The position numbers and the translations under genes are program-made. From contig NC_088303.1 in assembly GCF_032854445.1 (NCBI RefSeq), forward strand, positions 13,525,501 to 13,589,500: DNA of 64,000 nt, given 5' to 3'. Position 1 is the first letter of the stretch, and each line of letters opens with the position of its first letter. Positions 49,462 to 61,812 of this stretch are shown one piece after another. This DNA is from Liolophura sinensis. Taxonomy: Eukaryota; Mollusca; Polyplacophora; Chitonida; Chitonidae. The notes under the pieces are model-generated. The model searched no databases and had not been told where the DNA came from. It saw nothing but the letters and a program-made list of their open reading frames with translations.

Positions 49462-49618
49462 AATTTTTTTTTTTTTTTTTTGATTGGTGTTTTACGCCGT
49501 ACTCAAGAATATTTCACTTATACGACGGCGGCCAGCATTATGGTGGGTGGAAACCGGGCAGAGCCCGGCGGAAACCCACGACCATCCGCAGGTTGCTGGC
49601 AGACCTTCCCACGTACGG
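49462..49618 (-). mobile_element. SINE family 1, 5'-truncated copy with target-site duplication
   Basis: Minus orientation with a run of about 18 T on plus (the poly-A tail), the tail GTTTTACGCCGTACTCAAGA and a clean core up to CCCACGTACGG. The 10-base word CGGCCTGAAT lies on both sides (49452-49461 and 49619-49628), a target-site duplication as expected for LINE-driven insertion. The low divergence suggests it is young. Confidence 0.88.
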
Positions 49619-49724
49619 CGGCCTGAATGAAGTTATAGCAATGATTGATTTGATTGTTCTTCTCAACTAGAGGGCCGACATGTAACAGTCAAACCTCTGT
49701 TTATGTAAAGTAATGTATTAATTA

Positions 49725-49795
49725 ATGTTGGTCGCCATCGTATAAGGGAAATATTCTTGAGTACGGTGTAAAATACCAATCAAAGAAATAAATGA
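49725..49795 (+). mobile_element. SINE family 1 tail fragment
   Basis: Plus orientation: GTCGCCATCGTATAAGGGAA, TATTCTTGAGTACGGTGTAA, ACCAATCAAAGAAATAAATG. It is in inverse orientation to the copy about 100 bases before it. Confidence 0.75.
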
Positions 49796-49799
49796 TTGT

Positions 49800-51380
49800 T
49801 GTGTAGCGTTGTAATGATCAAAGGGAGATAAATCATTCTTCTTTCTCATTCACTCAATGCACACTGAATGCACACTGAACGGATTAGTACATGGGAAAAT
49901 TTGATCACGATACCCAGGTCAAAAAAAAGGTAAATAGTTAGTTTTGTGTTGATTAAATGTTTGTACCTGTTTTACAAGGTCACAGTTATTGAACTCATGT
50001 ATACTGGTATCAGCTTAAAATTCAAATACTCTTTGAAAGTTGATTCCCTTACATGCGAAAATGTCACGATCGTTGTGCAACGACACATGTTTATGATATG
50101 TGTAAACAAAGAATGTTACTGCAGGTTGTTGAAGCATATAACCGATACACAGTGATACAGATCATTGATAGATAAGAACTGATGGTGTGAGACGATGTGT
50201 AAGATGTAAGCAGTGATATACACGTGATTTGTATATACACGGCATATACATATGTAATTTGATTACTGAAGGTCGTATAAAGTCATGATTGCATTTGGTG
50301 TTTGTTGTAGTCAATCTCTCTTTCTGAATCAAATGAATAGAAAACCTAACCGTAATTCATAACGATGGAATAAAACGAAGACAGTGATTTGACGGAGTTT
50401 CGGTATTTTACGTCTACTTTTCGGGTAATATGAAAATCCTGCGATATGAGAAGCTCCAAACAAGCAATGAAGCGATGTTTTGGTCAAAATATGGAAAAAT
50501 GGTATCCTACTCCAGTCACACTGAAATATCTTTCGCAATAGACACAGTAGAGTGGGGAAAATCACTGCACCACCAATGTAACTTATTGAAAAATCTCGAG
50601 TTACGTAGCAATAAAATAAATACATAACTTTTAGCCTTATACTTCCGGTCCGCATGTCAAATATTGATGATAGCTAGACGACGGCATGTGCTCTCTGTAA
50701 GGATTCGGGTATGATTTTGCTCTAGTTGCCACTCGTTACGTAGTAGGCCTACCATACCTTAACAGTTATCCATTCTAATTCATGATAACACTTATTTAAC
50801 TCAGATCAGCCTATGTTTTTAATCACACAAAAGCATGCTCCCAAAGAAAAGAAAAAAAGACCCACGAAGATTTGAACTTATACTAGAGCTGCAATCTGTT
50901 CTCCACAATGACTTTGTTAGGAATGAGGGATTCCTGGCATAAAAAGGCAGAAATACGCACTCCACACTTGACAAAATATGACAAAACTGATCACATCATA
51001 AAGTTTATATTTTAAATACAAAGACAAACATTAACAAAAAGGAGACTTTGGCAGCACCTAGAAATACACACATGAACATTCAGTAAAAATATTCTTCTTG
51101 TTAACATGAATTTAGAACACAGTCCCTCGTTTGAACGAAAAATTGGCCGTTTTGATGGAGAGTGCAAATTTGAAGGATGATTATTAAGCAACCATCTTTT
51201 TTATGGCCGTATAAGTTTTATGGGTGCTTTGATCAAGTTTTAAACTGGACAACACACATAAATGAAATCTGAAAGAAAATTTCTAGGAACCTCGGAGTCA
51301 TTATTCCTGATCTGTCAAATTATCCCAAGTGGAACACTTAAGTTGGTTAAATTCTCTGATTTGCACATCAGAGTTCAGAT
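49800..51380. other. Stretch without a recognised gene
   Basis: Open frames up to 108 codons occur (for example minus strand 50329-50655), but none has a domain, motif or splice context I recognise. AT-rich throughout. Confidence 0.4.
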
Positions 51381-51384
51381 AGAT

Positions 51385-51620
51385 GAGACACATAGAGCAG
51401 TATAACCAGCAGTATGAAATTTATTCATGTATCTGATACTTGTTTAACGTTGTGCTCAACAGAATCTTCACGATGGTTTACGGGTGGAGGTAAGCGTGGA
51501 GAACCATCGACTTTTCACAAGTTACTGACGATCTTCACCACGCGAGACGTACAGGTACGTGTTACCAATGTCCAAATGTAGGGCACATGCATTCAGCCAT
51601 GCATATTGTCTCTGTAGATG
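51385..51620 (-). mobile_element. SINE-like repeat, family 3
   Basis: Second copy of the repeat at 46455-46715; it shares ACTTGTTTAACG, CACGATGGTTTACGGGTGGA, CTTTTCACAAGTTACTGACG and GAGACGTACAGGTACGTGTT. The two copies differ by numerous substitutions and indels. Orientation by analogy with family 1. Confidence 0.6.
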
Positions 51621-52058
51621 TTGGCTCGCGCGTAATAAACAGATATCTGTTTTGTTTAGATTCTGAGCTTGTTTAGTTTACTTTGCAGGTTCAAACTGAC
51701 ATTATTCCAACGGAAAAGAAACATTCTCCAAACAAAGTTCAAAACTGAATACACGAAAACTCATCGCATATCAGCGGTGATGACTTACAAAAGCCCAAGC
51801 ACATCAATTAGCCTTGTTTTCTCAGAAATCAAGGCAGTGTATAAATTTAATATTACTACACACAGATGCAGCTGCTACAGGTAAAAAATAAATGAAACGA
51901 CCAATACCAGAAATGTCTTAAAGTATACATGGCGTCAGTTTGAATAGTTGGTGTGGGGCGTACAGAATATTTGTCAAAGGTAATGTCAGAGCAAGTTTAA
52001 ATATATGACCCTTATATTATCATCTCTGCAGATTGTTACCATGGCATCTATCCATAAA

Positions 52059-53093
52059 TCAAACCACTTTCATCTTTTCCCAGAGCTTATCCATTAAACT
52101 GTCCGTTTCTGCTGTTCCTACAAGAAACAGTTTCTTTGGTAACAACGCTAAAGCTTTTTCAGTTTCCGTTTCTGTTTTGTGAAAAGCGTTGGTGGCGTCC
52201 CTCCAAACCAGACCTTTTACTTTACTCGCCAGGATGCCGTATACATAAACGTCATCTAATCGATAAAAAGGGGTCGACTTCGCCATTTCAAACAAGTGTG
52301 CAGCTAAAGACGTCGTATAAAATGCTGCAAAACCGTAACAAAATGGCATAGGATACTTGTTTAAACCACTGAAGTAAGACGCTGGCATCATCCACTTTTT
52401 AACGTTTTCGTTAGGATCTCCCTCTCGGAATATGAACGCGTGAGGCTCAACTGAGCACACCAATTCCAAATTCCTTTTGGCAAGGATTGGGAACACATGA
52501 GTGCTGACGTCACGTATGTTGACGAACACGTCGTCATCAGCTTTAATGACGTTATCGGCGTGAGGACAATTTTCTGTAATCCAACGCAATCCCATCACAG
52601 CTTTCAGCGTAAGGTTTCTGTAATGGTCTATAAAGCTCCCTTGAACAATATCACCAAACTGATCATTTTCCCTCAGAATGTCTTTTTGTAGTTGTTCGTT
52701 AGTTGAACTACCGAGGAGGAATACCACTCTACTGTTGAAAGAAGGAAATAAATTTTGGTTCGCCCATGTTCTTCGTAATCGTGAACGCCTTTCATGATGA
52801 CCTACAGCTGAATGTACGATGATTACGTACTTCAATTTCAGGAATCCGGAACAGACGTATTGGTTTGGGATGATAAAACGGGATGAGGTTGTTATCGGGA
52901 TTTCTGCCTTTTGAGGAAAAATTGTATCAGTCTTGAAAATAGTAGACTTGTTTAACATTGCCCAGTCATTATGTTGTATGTATTCGTCTTGGTTAGACAT
53001 ATACAGTGAAAATAAAAACCAAGAACTGATGAACACAACGCTAAAGGGCAGCATCAGTTTTAACAGGCATCTCATTGCATGGCGAATCCTCAT
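52059..53093 (-). CDS. Beta-1,3-galactosyl/N-acetylglucosaminyltransferase-like protein (GT31)
   Basis: Golgi type II enzymes of this family add Gal or GlcNAc in beta-1,3 linkage to glycans from UDP-sugars. The 344-residue protein has a short basic N-terminus, a single membrane anchor at about residues 12-32 (LMLPFSVVFISSWFLFSLYM), a stem, and a lumenal catalytic domain. Family motifs in order: RRSRLRRTWAN, VVFLLGS, the NLTLKAVMGLRW block, the metal-binding DDD in KADDDVFVN, a YPMPFCYGFAAF block in place of the usual YPxYCxGxGY, and DDVYVYGIL in place of EDVYVG. The whole coding region is one exon. I chose the ATG at 53093, right before the basic segment; an in-frame ATG lies 10 codons upstream. 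A pyrimidine-rich acceptor (about 53124-53140) suggests an upstream 5' UTR exon. Sugar specificity cannot be read from sequence. Confidence 0.88.
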   Translation of the reverse strand: MRIRHAMRCLLKLMLPFSVVFISSWFLFSLYMSNQDEYIQHNDWAMLNKSTIFKTDTIFPQKAEIPITTSSRFIIPNQYVCSGFLKLKYVIIVHSAVGHHERRSRLRRTWANQNLFPSFNSRVVFLLGSSTNEQLQKDILRENDQFGDIVQGSFIDHYRNLTLKAVMGLRWITENCPHADNVIKADDDVFVNIRDVSTHVFPILAKRNLELVCSVEPHAFIFREGDPNENVKKWMMPASYFSGLNKYPMPFCYGFAAFYTTSLAAHLFEMAKSTPFYRLDDVYVYGILASKVKGLVWRDATNAFHKTETETEKALALLPKKLFLVGTAETDSLMDKLWEKMKVV

Positions 53094-53129
53094 TGTATCA
53101 CCTTTGTAGTAGCAGGCCAGCAACTGAGC

Positions 53130-53990
53130 GGAACTGAAATGTGACGAAAGAGTGCATATCAGAAGACAACAAAGGCAACAGCGAACTCATAATTCGTATA
53201 ATCTAACTATACTCCAACACATATTATTTCGGAGAGATATTTTATTCTTTACATTTTTAAAACATATACTTTGTGGATGTGTATTAGGTTTGTGATAAAA
53301 TATCAGTTGTTTGTATTTTTATAGACGCTTCATCCAACTGAAAATGCCCCAATGTTCATTTGGGTCAGTTTGATGCAATTTTGGACACCTTAAATCAATA
53401 ATAAAGGGCTGACATGGATGTTGTGCCCCAGAAAAGTTTGCAGAAGATTTATATGAATACTTCCAGCGAAAGATATTTTTGGGACACGACTTCCTTGATG
53501 GTTCAAATAATAACTTGTCTATTGTTTTACGAGAACTCTTTGACACATTGATGTTATCTACATTGGGTTGTAGTCTTTTAGCTGACCTCAGCTTTTTGTT
53601 GTTGTTTTAAACAATTTGATAATTCAAAACATGTCATGTAAGTTTAATATTTTTATGTTGATTCGAAGAATACACACGTCTACAGTACATACATGTAAAC
53701 GCCATCCTGTCTGATGACCCAGTTTGCAGTTCGGAGTCAGCCAATGATTGACGGCTAAAGTAGACATGTCAGTCACACATAGATTCGACACTCTCGTTTT
53801 CAACACTGGGCCAAATCTCGCCTGACCGCCCCACTTCTTTTGGTTATTTAAAGACAGTGCTACTGTACCTCTATCACTACAATGGCACTGTCGATACTAT
53901 GTCTTAATGGACAAATATTAGCATATATTTTCACTACAGTAACAACCCACTACTGCTGTTTGTAGTAAATGTTCAATCAATACCAGAAGG
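53130..53990. other. Upstream flank of the GT31 gene; no other gene recognised
   Basis: Short open frames on the minus strand (53319-53546 and 53624-53806) show no recognisable domain. The promoter and 5' UTR exon of the GT31 gene should lie here, but I cannot place them. Confidence 0.4.
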
Positions 53991-53999
53991 TTTATCTTC

Positions 54000-56900
54000 T
54001 AACTGAAAGGGACCAGAATTTATCGTACATTAAATTTTGCCGTAATTATGTTGCTGCAAATTAATGTTACTTGTCGGTGCAAAAATTTTCGATTTAGGAC
54101 AGTACTAGGAAAAGAGCCCAAAACCATGACAGAAGTCCGCCAAGCAGCTCTGCACGCGGAAGGCTTGCATAGGACAATTCCACAGGCGAGTGTGGGCGCC
54201 ATCGAAGTGGACAAGATGTCTGCATTAATAACTCCTGCTCATACAGTAAATGCCGTCCAGTCTGGAAACGCTTGGGATGGTCAACTAGAGCCCTGGACAT
54301 CTGGGTTCAAATCATAGAAGAGGAGCAGGATCCAGGATGTCATTCTTTCCTCCACGTCAACCCAGGCCATCACCCAAAGCAACAAATGGATTTTGGCAGT
54401 GAATACCTCATCCTCAACAGCAAAGAAAAACCTGTCACAAGTGTGGTGAGTCAAACTGTGCGTCAAGGTCTTGTATAGCCGCTCGTGCTTATTGTATCGT
54501 ATGTCGTAGGACTGGACACTTCGAAAAATTATGTTGGCATCAATATGGATTTGCGCCTGTCCACAGGTCGACCCCTAGGGAAAAGGGGTCCAGAACAGAA
54601 ACAAGACCTAATAAATTGTACACACAAGGACAACACTGTAAAACTCATAGTGCCCCTACAACAAAGTAATGTTTTTGTCCGAGTAGGAAAGGCAAAAATC
54701 AGCGCACTTGTAGACACTGGTGCAGCTGTATCATGTGTTACAGAATCCTTTCTACACAAAACAGGTCTTTCCTCCCTATCACTGTCAGCACCATCTATTG
54801 CAAACATTGTAGGAGTAGTTAATCACACTCTTTCGGACTCACCCTGACTCTTCCTGTAACAATAGGTAGCATTTTAATTACACATCTCTTTTGTGTCATA
54901 GACAATCTTCACACACCTTTATCCTAGCTATTGATTTTCTCACATCTAATTTAGCTATCATTAATATGGAAAATCAAACTTTATACCTGCCATATGAAAA
55001 CACAGTGCACACCATACAGACAAACACAATTCCGGCTAAATCTGCAAAATCTGTCAGCATTCCTGCAAGTCACGAACATGAAAAATCTTGTTACCTTGCC
55101 CAAAAAAAAAAATGGTTCGGTTGTACTGTTTGAACCTTTACCAACATTGCCAAACAAAAAGGACAAGGTTGGTGCACGTTGCTTAGTAAAAGTCAACAAA
55201 CACATTTAGGTTTAATTAGAATCATGAACCCTGCAAACAAAGAAATCCATATTCGTGCAAACAGTTCTTGCCTTGTATCAGATGTAATATGAACCAATCA
55301 CGGCACAGTGACGTTCCTTTAAAGAAAAAGGTATGTGAACCTTTAAACCTTCCTCTAAGTAACTCAGACTTGTGACGTGAGCAAAAAGAAACCCTACAGT
55401 TCTTTCTTAACCAAAACGAAGATGTCTTTGCCTCTGATTTTTCAGAACTTGGAGCTACATCCTTGTACCATCATCGTATGGAAACAGGGAACGCCACACC
55501 TGTTCGACGACAACCCTATCGAACTGCACATGAAGTTAAAAATGAAGTGGATAAACAAATTGATGAAATGCCTCAGCATGGTATCATTGAGCCATCATCC
55601 TCCCCATGACAGAGTTCGTTCCTTATGGTGAAAAGGAAAACAGGTGAGTATCGTTTTGCTGTTGACCATAGACGATTAAATGCTGTCACTAAGCCGATGT
55701 CACTTCCTCTTCCACGTATAGAAGATGTATTTGATGCAGTGGGAGAGTCACAAGCTCAAATATTTTTGGTTTTAGATCTAGCATCCGGATTTTGACAAAT
55801 TCCGATGGATCCTGACAGAGCGCATAAAGCAGCATTCGTAACTCACAGTGGCGTATATCAGTGGAAACGCAAGCCGTTTGGACTTATGAATGCCCCGGCA
55901 AGTTTGCAAATGGTTTATGTCAAGAGCTCTTAGAGGTCACAATTGGAAGTCGGTTCTAGTCTATGTTGACGATATCGTAGTCTTCAGCAGATCATTTGAA
56001 GAACATTTGCAACATTTAAATGAAGTTTTCAACCAGTTACGAGAAGCCTATCTGACCCTTAAACCTTCCAAATGTAATTTTGCACCAGAGAAAGGTCATT
56101 ATTTGGGACATATTTTAACCAAAGATGGTGTACAAGTCGATCTTCAAAAGGCGGACGCAGTGCGTTTGTTTCCAACATCACAAAATCAAAGGGACGTTCG
56201 TAGCTTCCTTGGACTTTGCAATTGTTACAGAAGATTTATATCAGGCTACTCCAAAATAGCAGCACCACTGTCACAACTATTGCAGAATGACAAAGTCTTC
56301 GCATGGTCAGAAGAGAGCTAAGCTGCGTTTACTAACCTCAAACATGCACTGACTTCCCCACCTGTTTTGGCATACCAAGACATGCAAAACCCCTTTGTCT
56401 TCACTACAGACGCATCTGGTTATGCAATACGTTACATCCTTGGCGATGAAAATGGACGTGATTGGGTTGTAGGGTATGGGGGGCAGATCTTTGAAAGGTT
56501 TAGAAAAGAAATGGTGTGTATCGGACTTAAAATGTCTAGCAGTCATTGGAGGTATATACCATTTTCACATTTACCTTGCAAATTAAAAATTTCCGGTATT
56601 TAGGCCTACTGATCATAAGGCGTTATCTTGTTTGAGAAATTCTAATCATTCTACCGGACGCCTAGCTAGATGGTGCATCCGCCTTGAGCAGTATGATTTT
56701 GATATCATACATAAGCTTGGCATAGCAAATACAAACGCTAATGCTCTGTCAAGAACGCAGTATGATAATGACACTACACCTATAGGTACAGATGATTTGC
56801 TAGTTATACCTTCACCAGTTTCTCATATCAGCACGATACCACAGATACCAAAGTAGAATTCTTTTATGAGCACGTAAATATCAGTAATGTTGCGGTAATA

Positions 56901-57107
56901 AACGCTGATCAGACTCCCATCAGTTGTTTTGAAGAACAATCTAAGGCTGACTTGATAAATCTTCAAAGGCAAGACAACGACTTTAAACAAATGATTATAT
57001 ATCTCTGGGAAAATACGTGGGAAATTATGTGAAATCATGCATAGCTTGTCAAAAAGCTTAAACAAATAGAAAGCTTCCTCACGCTCCGCTTGCGCCATTG
57101 CCAGTTG
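54000..57107 (+). mobile_element. Ty3/Gypsy retrotransposon, 5' portion (interrupted)
   Basis: Broken but ordered gag-pol remnants. 54048-54470: gag, then CX2CX4HX4C zinc knuckle at about 54500-54545 (CIVCRRTGHFEKLC). 54690-54850: aspartic protease with LVDTGAAVS. 55620-55950: reverse transcriptase fingers and palm, with a stop in the DLASGF region. 55890-56321: RT palm with YVDDIVVFS and the thumb (FLGLCNCYRRFI). 56367-56603 and 56632-56856: RNase H-like part (TTDASGYAI, ALSRTQ). 57010-57107: start of integrase, a zinc-binding YVKSCIACQ segment. The element then stops abruptly where a BEL/Pao element begins. No 5' LTR is recognisable, and many stops and frameshifts show that it is inactive. 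Confidence 0.88.
57104..57107. repeat. Target-site duplication, left copy (GTTG)
   Basis: GTTG lies directly before the left LTR and again directly after the right LTR (62587-62590). Removing the element and one copy restores the Gypsy integrase frame across the site, which supports the call even though the duplication is short. Confidence 0.6.
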
Positions 57108-57682
57108 TGTAATGGCCAAAATGCCTTTTTGTGTTTGTGAAAGTGAGATGTTGTCTTTTAGCTTTAGTGCATGCGTTTTAACGTATCATCAGTTAGACGA
57201 CTAAGGGAGGCTATTTCCTTAAGTGTGGCTTAGGTCTGTTTGAACGTGGGAATGTCAGGCACAAACATGGCAAATCCCTAGAACAGACAGCGTGAAAACG
57301 GAAGAACGTAATGAAGCCCAGAAAGGGGTATGCAGTTTATTATTGGCTCAATGTAACATGCAGATATTTACATGTATATCTCTGTGTATAAACTGCATAT
57401 ATTTTGTGTCTGTGAGCGTCGTAACTTCCCTGGGTTAAAGTAAATAGTTTTCTTCGTTGACACGGCTTGCTCTCTCTTAACTGTGCACTGCATTTCCGCC
57501 TTGCTGGCATGGTATAACCCCGAGTTGTTCCCCTTTATCTGAGGTACAGTTGAATGTGATAAAAATACCGTTAAACGTACGCAGTGAAATGCGAATGTTT
57601 TCGAGCCATTCTTTCAGTATTCTTTCCTTGTTTTTACTTTATCTGTTTTGTTCTAATTTATGTAACTGATCATGTATTTGAT
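57108..57682 (+). repeat. 5' LTR of the nested BEL/Pao element, 3'-truncated
   Basis: Starts TGTAATGGCCAAAATG and matches 61813-62379 nearly base for base, with one 8-base gap (TGAAAACG is absent from the right copy) and scattered substitutions. The match ends at TTTGAT; the following bases here are already inside gag. The right copy continues about 207 bases further, so this LTR's 3' end, the primer-binding site and the gag start appear deleted. Confidence 0.85.
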
Positions 57683-60600
57683 CACGTTGGCGGTGGCTTT
57701 TGTGAAACGGGCATTAAACTGGCCACCTATCAAGCCGGACAACCCGAAAGCTCTTGACGATTACGGAATTTTCTTGTCCGAATGTGCGCATGCTATCCAG
57801 AGTATTTCGGCGTTCAGGGTCTTTGAATACCCCGTATTTCTTACATGACCTGTGGCGTAGCACCATAGAGAAGAATCGGGAATTGTTTACCGAAATCAAG
57901 TTTTCACAGTTTGTGAAGTTTGTCCGATCAGAGTCACGCAAGGCCAACGACCCCATTTTCGGAAAGGACCCATTACGACCAGAACAGAAAGATTTTACTA
58001 AGAATAAATCAAAGTCAAGCTGGCAAGCTCAAGGGAAGTTTTGTAACTAACGTTACCGCCAGACCCGAACCTCAGGTCTCAACACCTGCACCAACGGCCT
58101 TGACAACTGAATCGAAAGTTCCGAAGATTGCTGCATTTACCACCCCATGTGCCTTTTGCAAAAAACTCGACCACAGTCTTGAAAAATGCAGGAATATCTT
58201 CAACCTGACATATCAAGAACGAATCGACTCTCTGCAAAATAGAGGTTTCTGTTGTGGCTGTTTGAGATTGGGCCATAACCGGAAGGCGTGTGGAAATAAA
58301 GCTGTCTGCAGACATTATAATGGGCGACATCCTTCAATCTGCCATTTGGATGGTGGCCAACCACCATTGTCCAGAGACAGTAACAGAGACAGTTATGTCA
58401 AACGCGAAGACCAAGCTTCCGCAAGTTCCACGACCGAAGCTGTCCAATCTTCAAACGTAAAGGAAACAGACTGCACAGTGGCCATTATTCCCTTAGCAGT
58501 GAAGATGAAAAATGGATTGAAGGTGGTCCGCACCTATGCTTCCATGAATCCTGGGAGTACAGCGACTTTTTGTACTGAGAACTTACTGAAGGAACTTGGA
58601 TGCACTGGAAGGCCATTGGAGATCACACACGACACCATGGGTCAACGCTGTAAATTGAACACATCTGCTGTCATAAAACTGCACCCAGTGTATACAAAGG
58701 ACAAAATGCCTGTCACTGATGCTCATATACCGACGTCAGACGACATTCAACAATGGCCTCATCTAAAGGACATACACCTGCCGGATATAAAAGGAGAAAT
58801 CGGGCTCTTTATAGGCAATACTGTTCCCGACGCCTACACCCCCCCCTTAGAAGTACGAACCGGTACACGCGGCAGTCCCCATGCCACCAGATCGCTGTTG
58901 GGATGGATTCTCTGGAATGTGTGGAGGGATGACAGGCAATGCGGTACAGCGGTAAATACAGTGACCGTACCGAGATTGTTGCTTTTCAAGATATCGGATA
59001 GCTTAATCGACCTAACCGTCAAGTGCAAGAGGCTGTACAGATGGATTTCCCAGAACATTTGGTGGACAATCGGAAGGAGCCTTCCCAGCACGACAGACTG
59101 TTTATCGAAAAGTTCAACAAATAAATGATCTTTGAATCTTTTTGCCGTTTAAGAATGATGACGTCACCTTTCCGAACAATGAAGTGGAAGCACGTCAGAG
59201 GCTGAGAGGATTAAAAGCTAAGATGGCGTCAAGTTCCAAGTATGAAGAGGACTACAAACCTTTCATGCAGACAATAATTAATAAAGGCAATGCGGAGATC
59301 GTACCCGAGAATGAGCTTGGACGAAATGACGGGCGGGTGTGGTACATCCCACACCACGGGGTGTACCACCCGAAGAAACCGGATAAGATTAGGTTCGTTT
59401 TCGACTGTTCTTCCACATATCAAGGAGCCTGTCTCAACACTGCCCTACTGCAGGGACCTGACCTCACCTCAAGCTTGATATCCGTTTGTCTCTGTTTCCG
59501 TCTGGAGCCGTCATTGGAGACATTGAATTCATGTTTTAGGAAGTGAACATCCCTAAAGACGATTCGGACTGTCTCAGATTCCTTTGGTGGCCATCAGGAG
59601 TCATTGAGCAAGAACCACAGCCGATGTGTGAGTTTGGAGGTTTCCGGCTAACTGAATGGATCAGTTCCAGTTGGAAAGTCATTAAATCAGTTCATAACGA
59701 TCGCCGAGTGAAAGGTGCTCAACATATGGATCTGGACTGTAACAATCTACCGAACGAACGGGTGCTTGGTGTTCACGGGATCACTGAGGCAGACAAGCTG
59801 GGTTTCAACTTGCAGGCACGTAATCAGCCTTACACTCGCAGAAGGATCTCCCGTCGAAGTTAAGTACTGCTGACCTGGCTTCACGTGGAGCTCATCTGGA
59901 CAAATTTTTGAAGGATGAAACTTGGTTTAACGGCCCAGAGTTTCTAATAAAAGCATAAAAAAACAGAATGGCCTCAACAGATCACAGCAGAGCAAAGCCT
60001 CTTAAAAGAAGACCCTGAAATCAAGACAACAGCAGCAACTACATTGTCAGTTAAATCATTTTTTGTCTTTAATGATCTCGTCACCCGTTGTTCCGACTGG
60101 CTTTGTCTGAAATCCATCTTGGCTTGGGTTCTCGTCGCAGTTGATCGTTTCAATGGTTTGATCTCATGGCAAAGAAGCAGAAGCAACTGCAAATGAAGAC
60201 TACTTATCTTCCAGAGGTCAAGTTGAAACAAGCCGAGGAGATGTTAGTCAGACACGTTCAACGGATACACTTCTCCAGAGAGATTGGCCTACTTACTGGC
60301 CAAGACAAGACAACAAGTAAACGAAGCCTTCTAAAATCAAGTCCAATACGCAAGTTGGACCCCTTCGCCGTCGATGGTTTCTTAAGAATTGGTGGGCGAT
60401 TGCAAAGCACACATTCCTTATGAAGCTCGTCACCTATTCATTCTTCCAAGGAATGGTATCTCTTCTCTTCACTTGAAATATATTCACAAGAAAGTGGGCC
60501 ATCTGGGACGAAACTCCACCTTGAACACTGCTCGGCAAGATTATTGGATCATCGGAGCGCCATCAACTATCAAGAAGCTCGTTAAAGGGTGCGTCGCATG

Positions 60601-61812
60601 TCGACGCTATCAAACTCAAGTTGGCGAGCAGAAAATGGTGGATCTCCGCCCAGAGAGACTACCGTCGCACCAGCCACCATTTGTGTCTGTCGGAGTCGAT
60701 TAGTTTGGGCCAATAGAGGTCAAGCGAGGTCGCAGCATTCTTAAGAGGTATGGAGTAATATTCACATGCCTTGCAATTCGGGCCTTGCACCTTGAAATGG
60801 CCTGCACATTGGACACGGACTCCTGCATCTGTGCGCTAAGGCGACTCATAGCAAGAAGTCCGGTTGAGCTTATCCTGTTGGATAATGGAACCAATGTGGT
60901 CGGTTGCGAACGCGAGCTGCACGAAGAGATCTTGAAGTGAAGTAAGGCCAAGATCCAGAACTGGTTGTAACAAAGACACGTCAAGTAGATCTTTAATCCA
61001 CCAATGGCCTCGCATCACGGAGGCATCTGGGAGCGTATCATTCGAATTGTGCGGAAGGTCTGGTATTCGCTTTTTCGTCAGCAGTCTCGACATTTGAACG
61101 ACGAATTATTCATCACGCTCCTCTTTGAGGTGGAGTCGATACTTAATAGCCGCCCTTTAACTGAGGTATCGTACCACTATCAGGATTTGGACGCACTCAC
61201 CCCAAATCATCCCCTCTTCATGAGATCGAGTGAGAAACTTCCCCTGGGCCTTTTTGACACAAAGGACAATTACCATAACCGGAGGTGACGGCAGATACAA
61301 TACTTGGCAGCCGTCTTCTGGCGCCAATGGATGCTGGAATACCTACCCTTACTGCAACAACGACAGAAATGGCACCAACCCCGACGAAACTTATGAATTG
61401 GTCCTCGTTGTTGACATCACATCACGGAAGTCTTGGTGCCTCGGTACAGTTCTGGATACCACGAAGGATAGACATGGATTCGTGAGATCTGCTACCGTGA
61501 AGATAAAATCGACAGCCATAGTGCGACCGGTGGACAAACTGTGTTTACTCTTAGAAGTTGACATTGACACTTCTTAAGTTCAGAATGCAGATAACCAGTA
61601 GACACATCAGTTTGAAGGACGCTTTCTAGCCATGTTGCACACTGTATACATTTCTACACTATTGTCCCCTTTTGATTAAGTGATAAATTTGTGTTTTCTC
61701 ATAATCATCAATTTCAGTTGCGGGATTTTGTTAACATGCACTTGTAAATAGGTTAGTTTATTCTTTTTTGTAAAATTACTCCGTTTCATACTGCGCAATT
61801 TGGGGCCGGGTA

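Noticed and set aside
50329-50655. Minus-strand open frame of 108 codons
   Set aside because: Hydrophobic mixed composition, no motif, and no splice sites that would place it in a gene.
54020-54214. Minus-strand frames antisense to the Gypsy gag
   Set aside because: The plus strand carries recognisable gag, zinc-knuckle, protease and RT order; the antisense frames have no motif.
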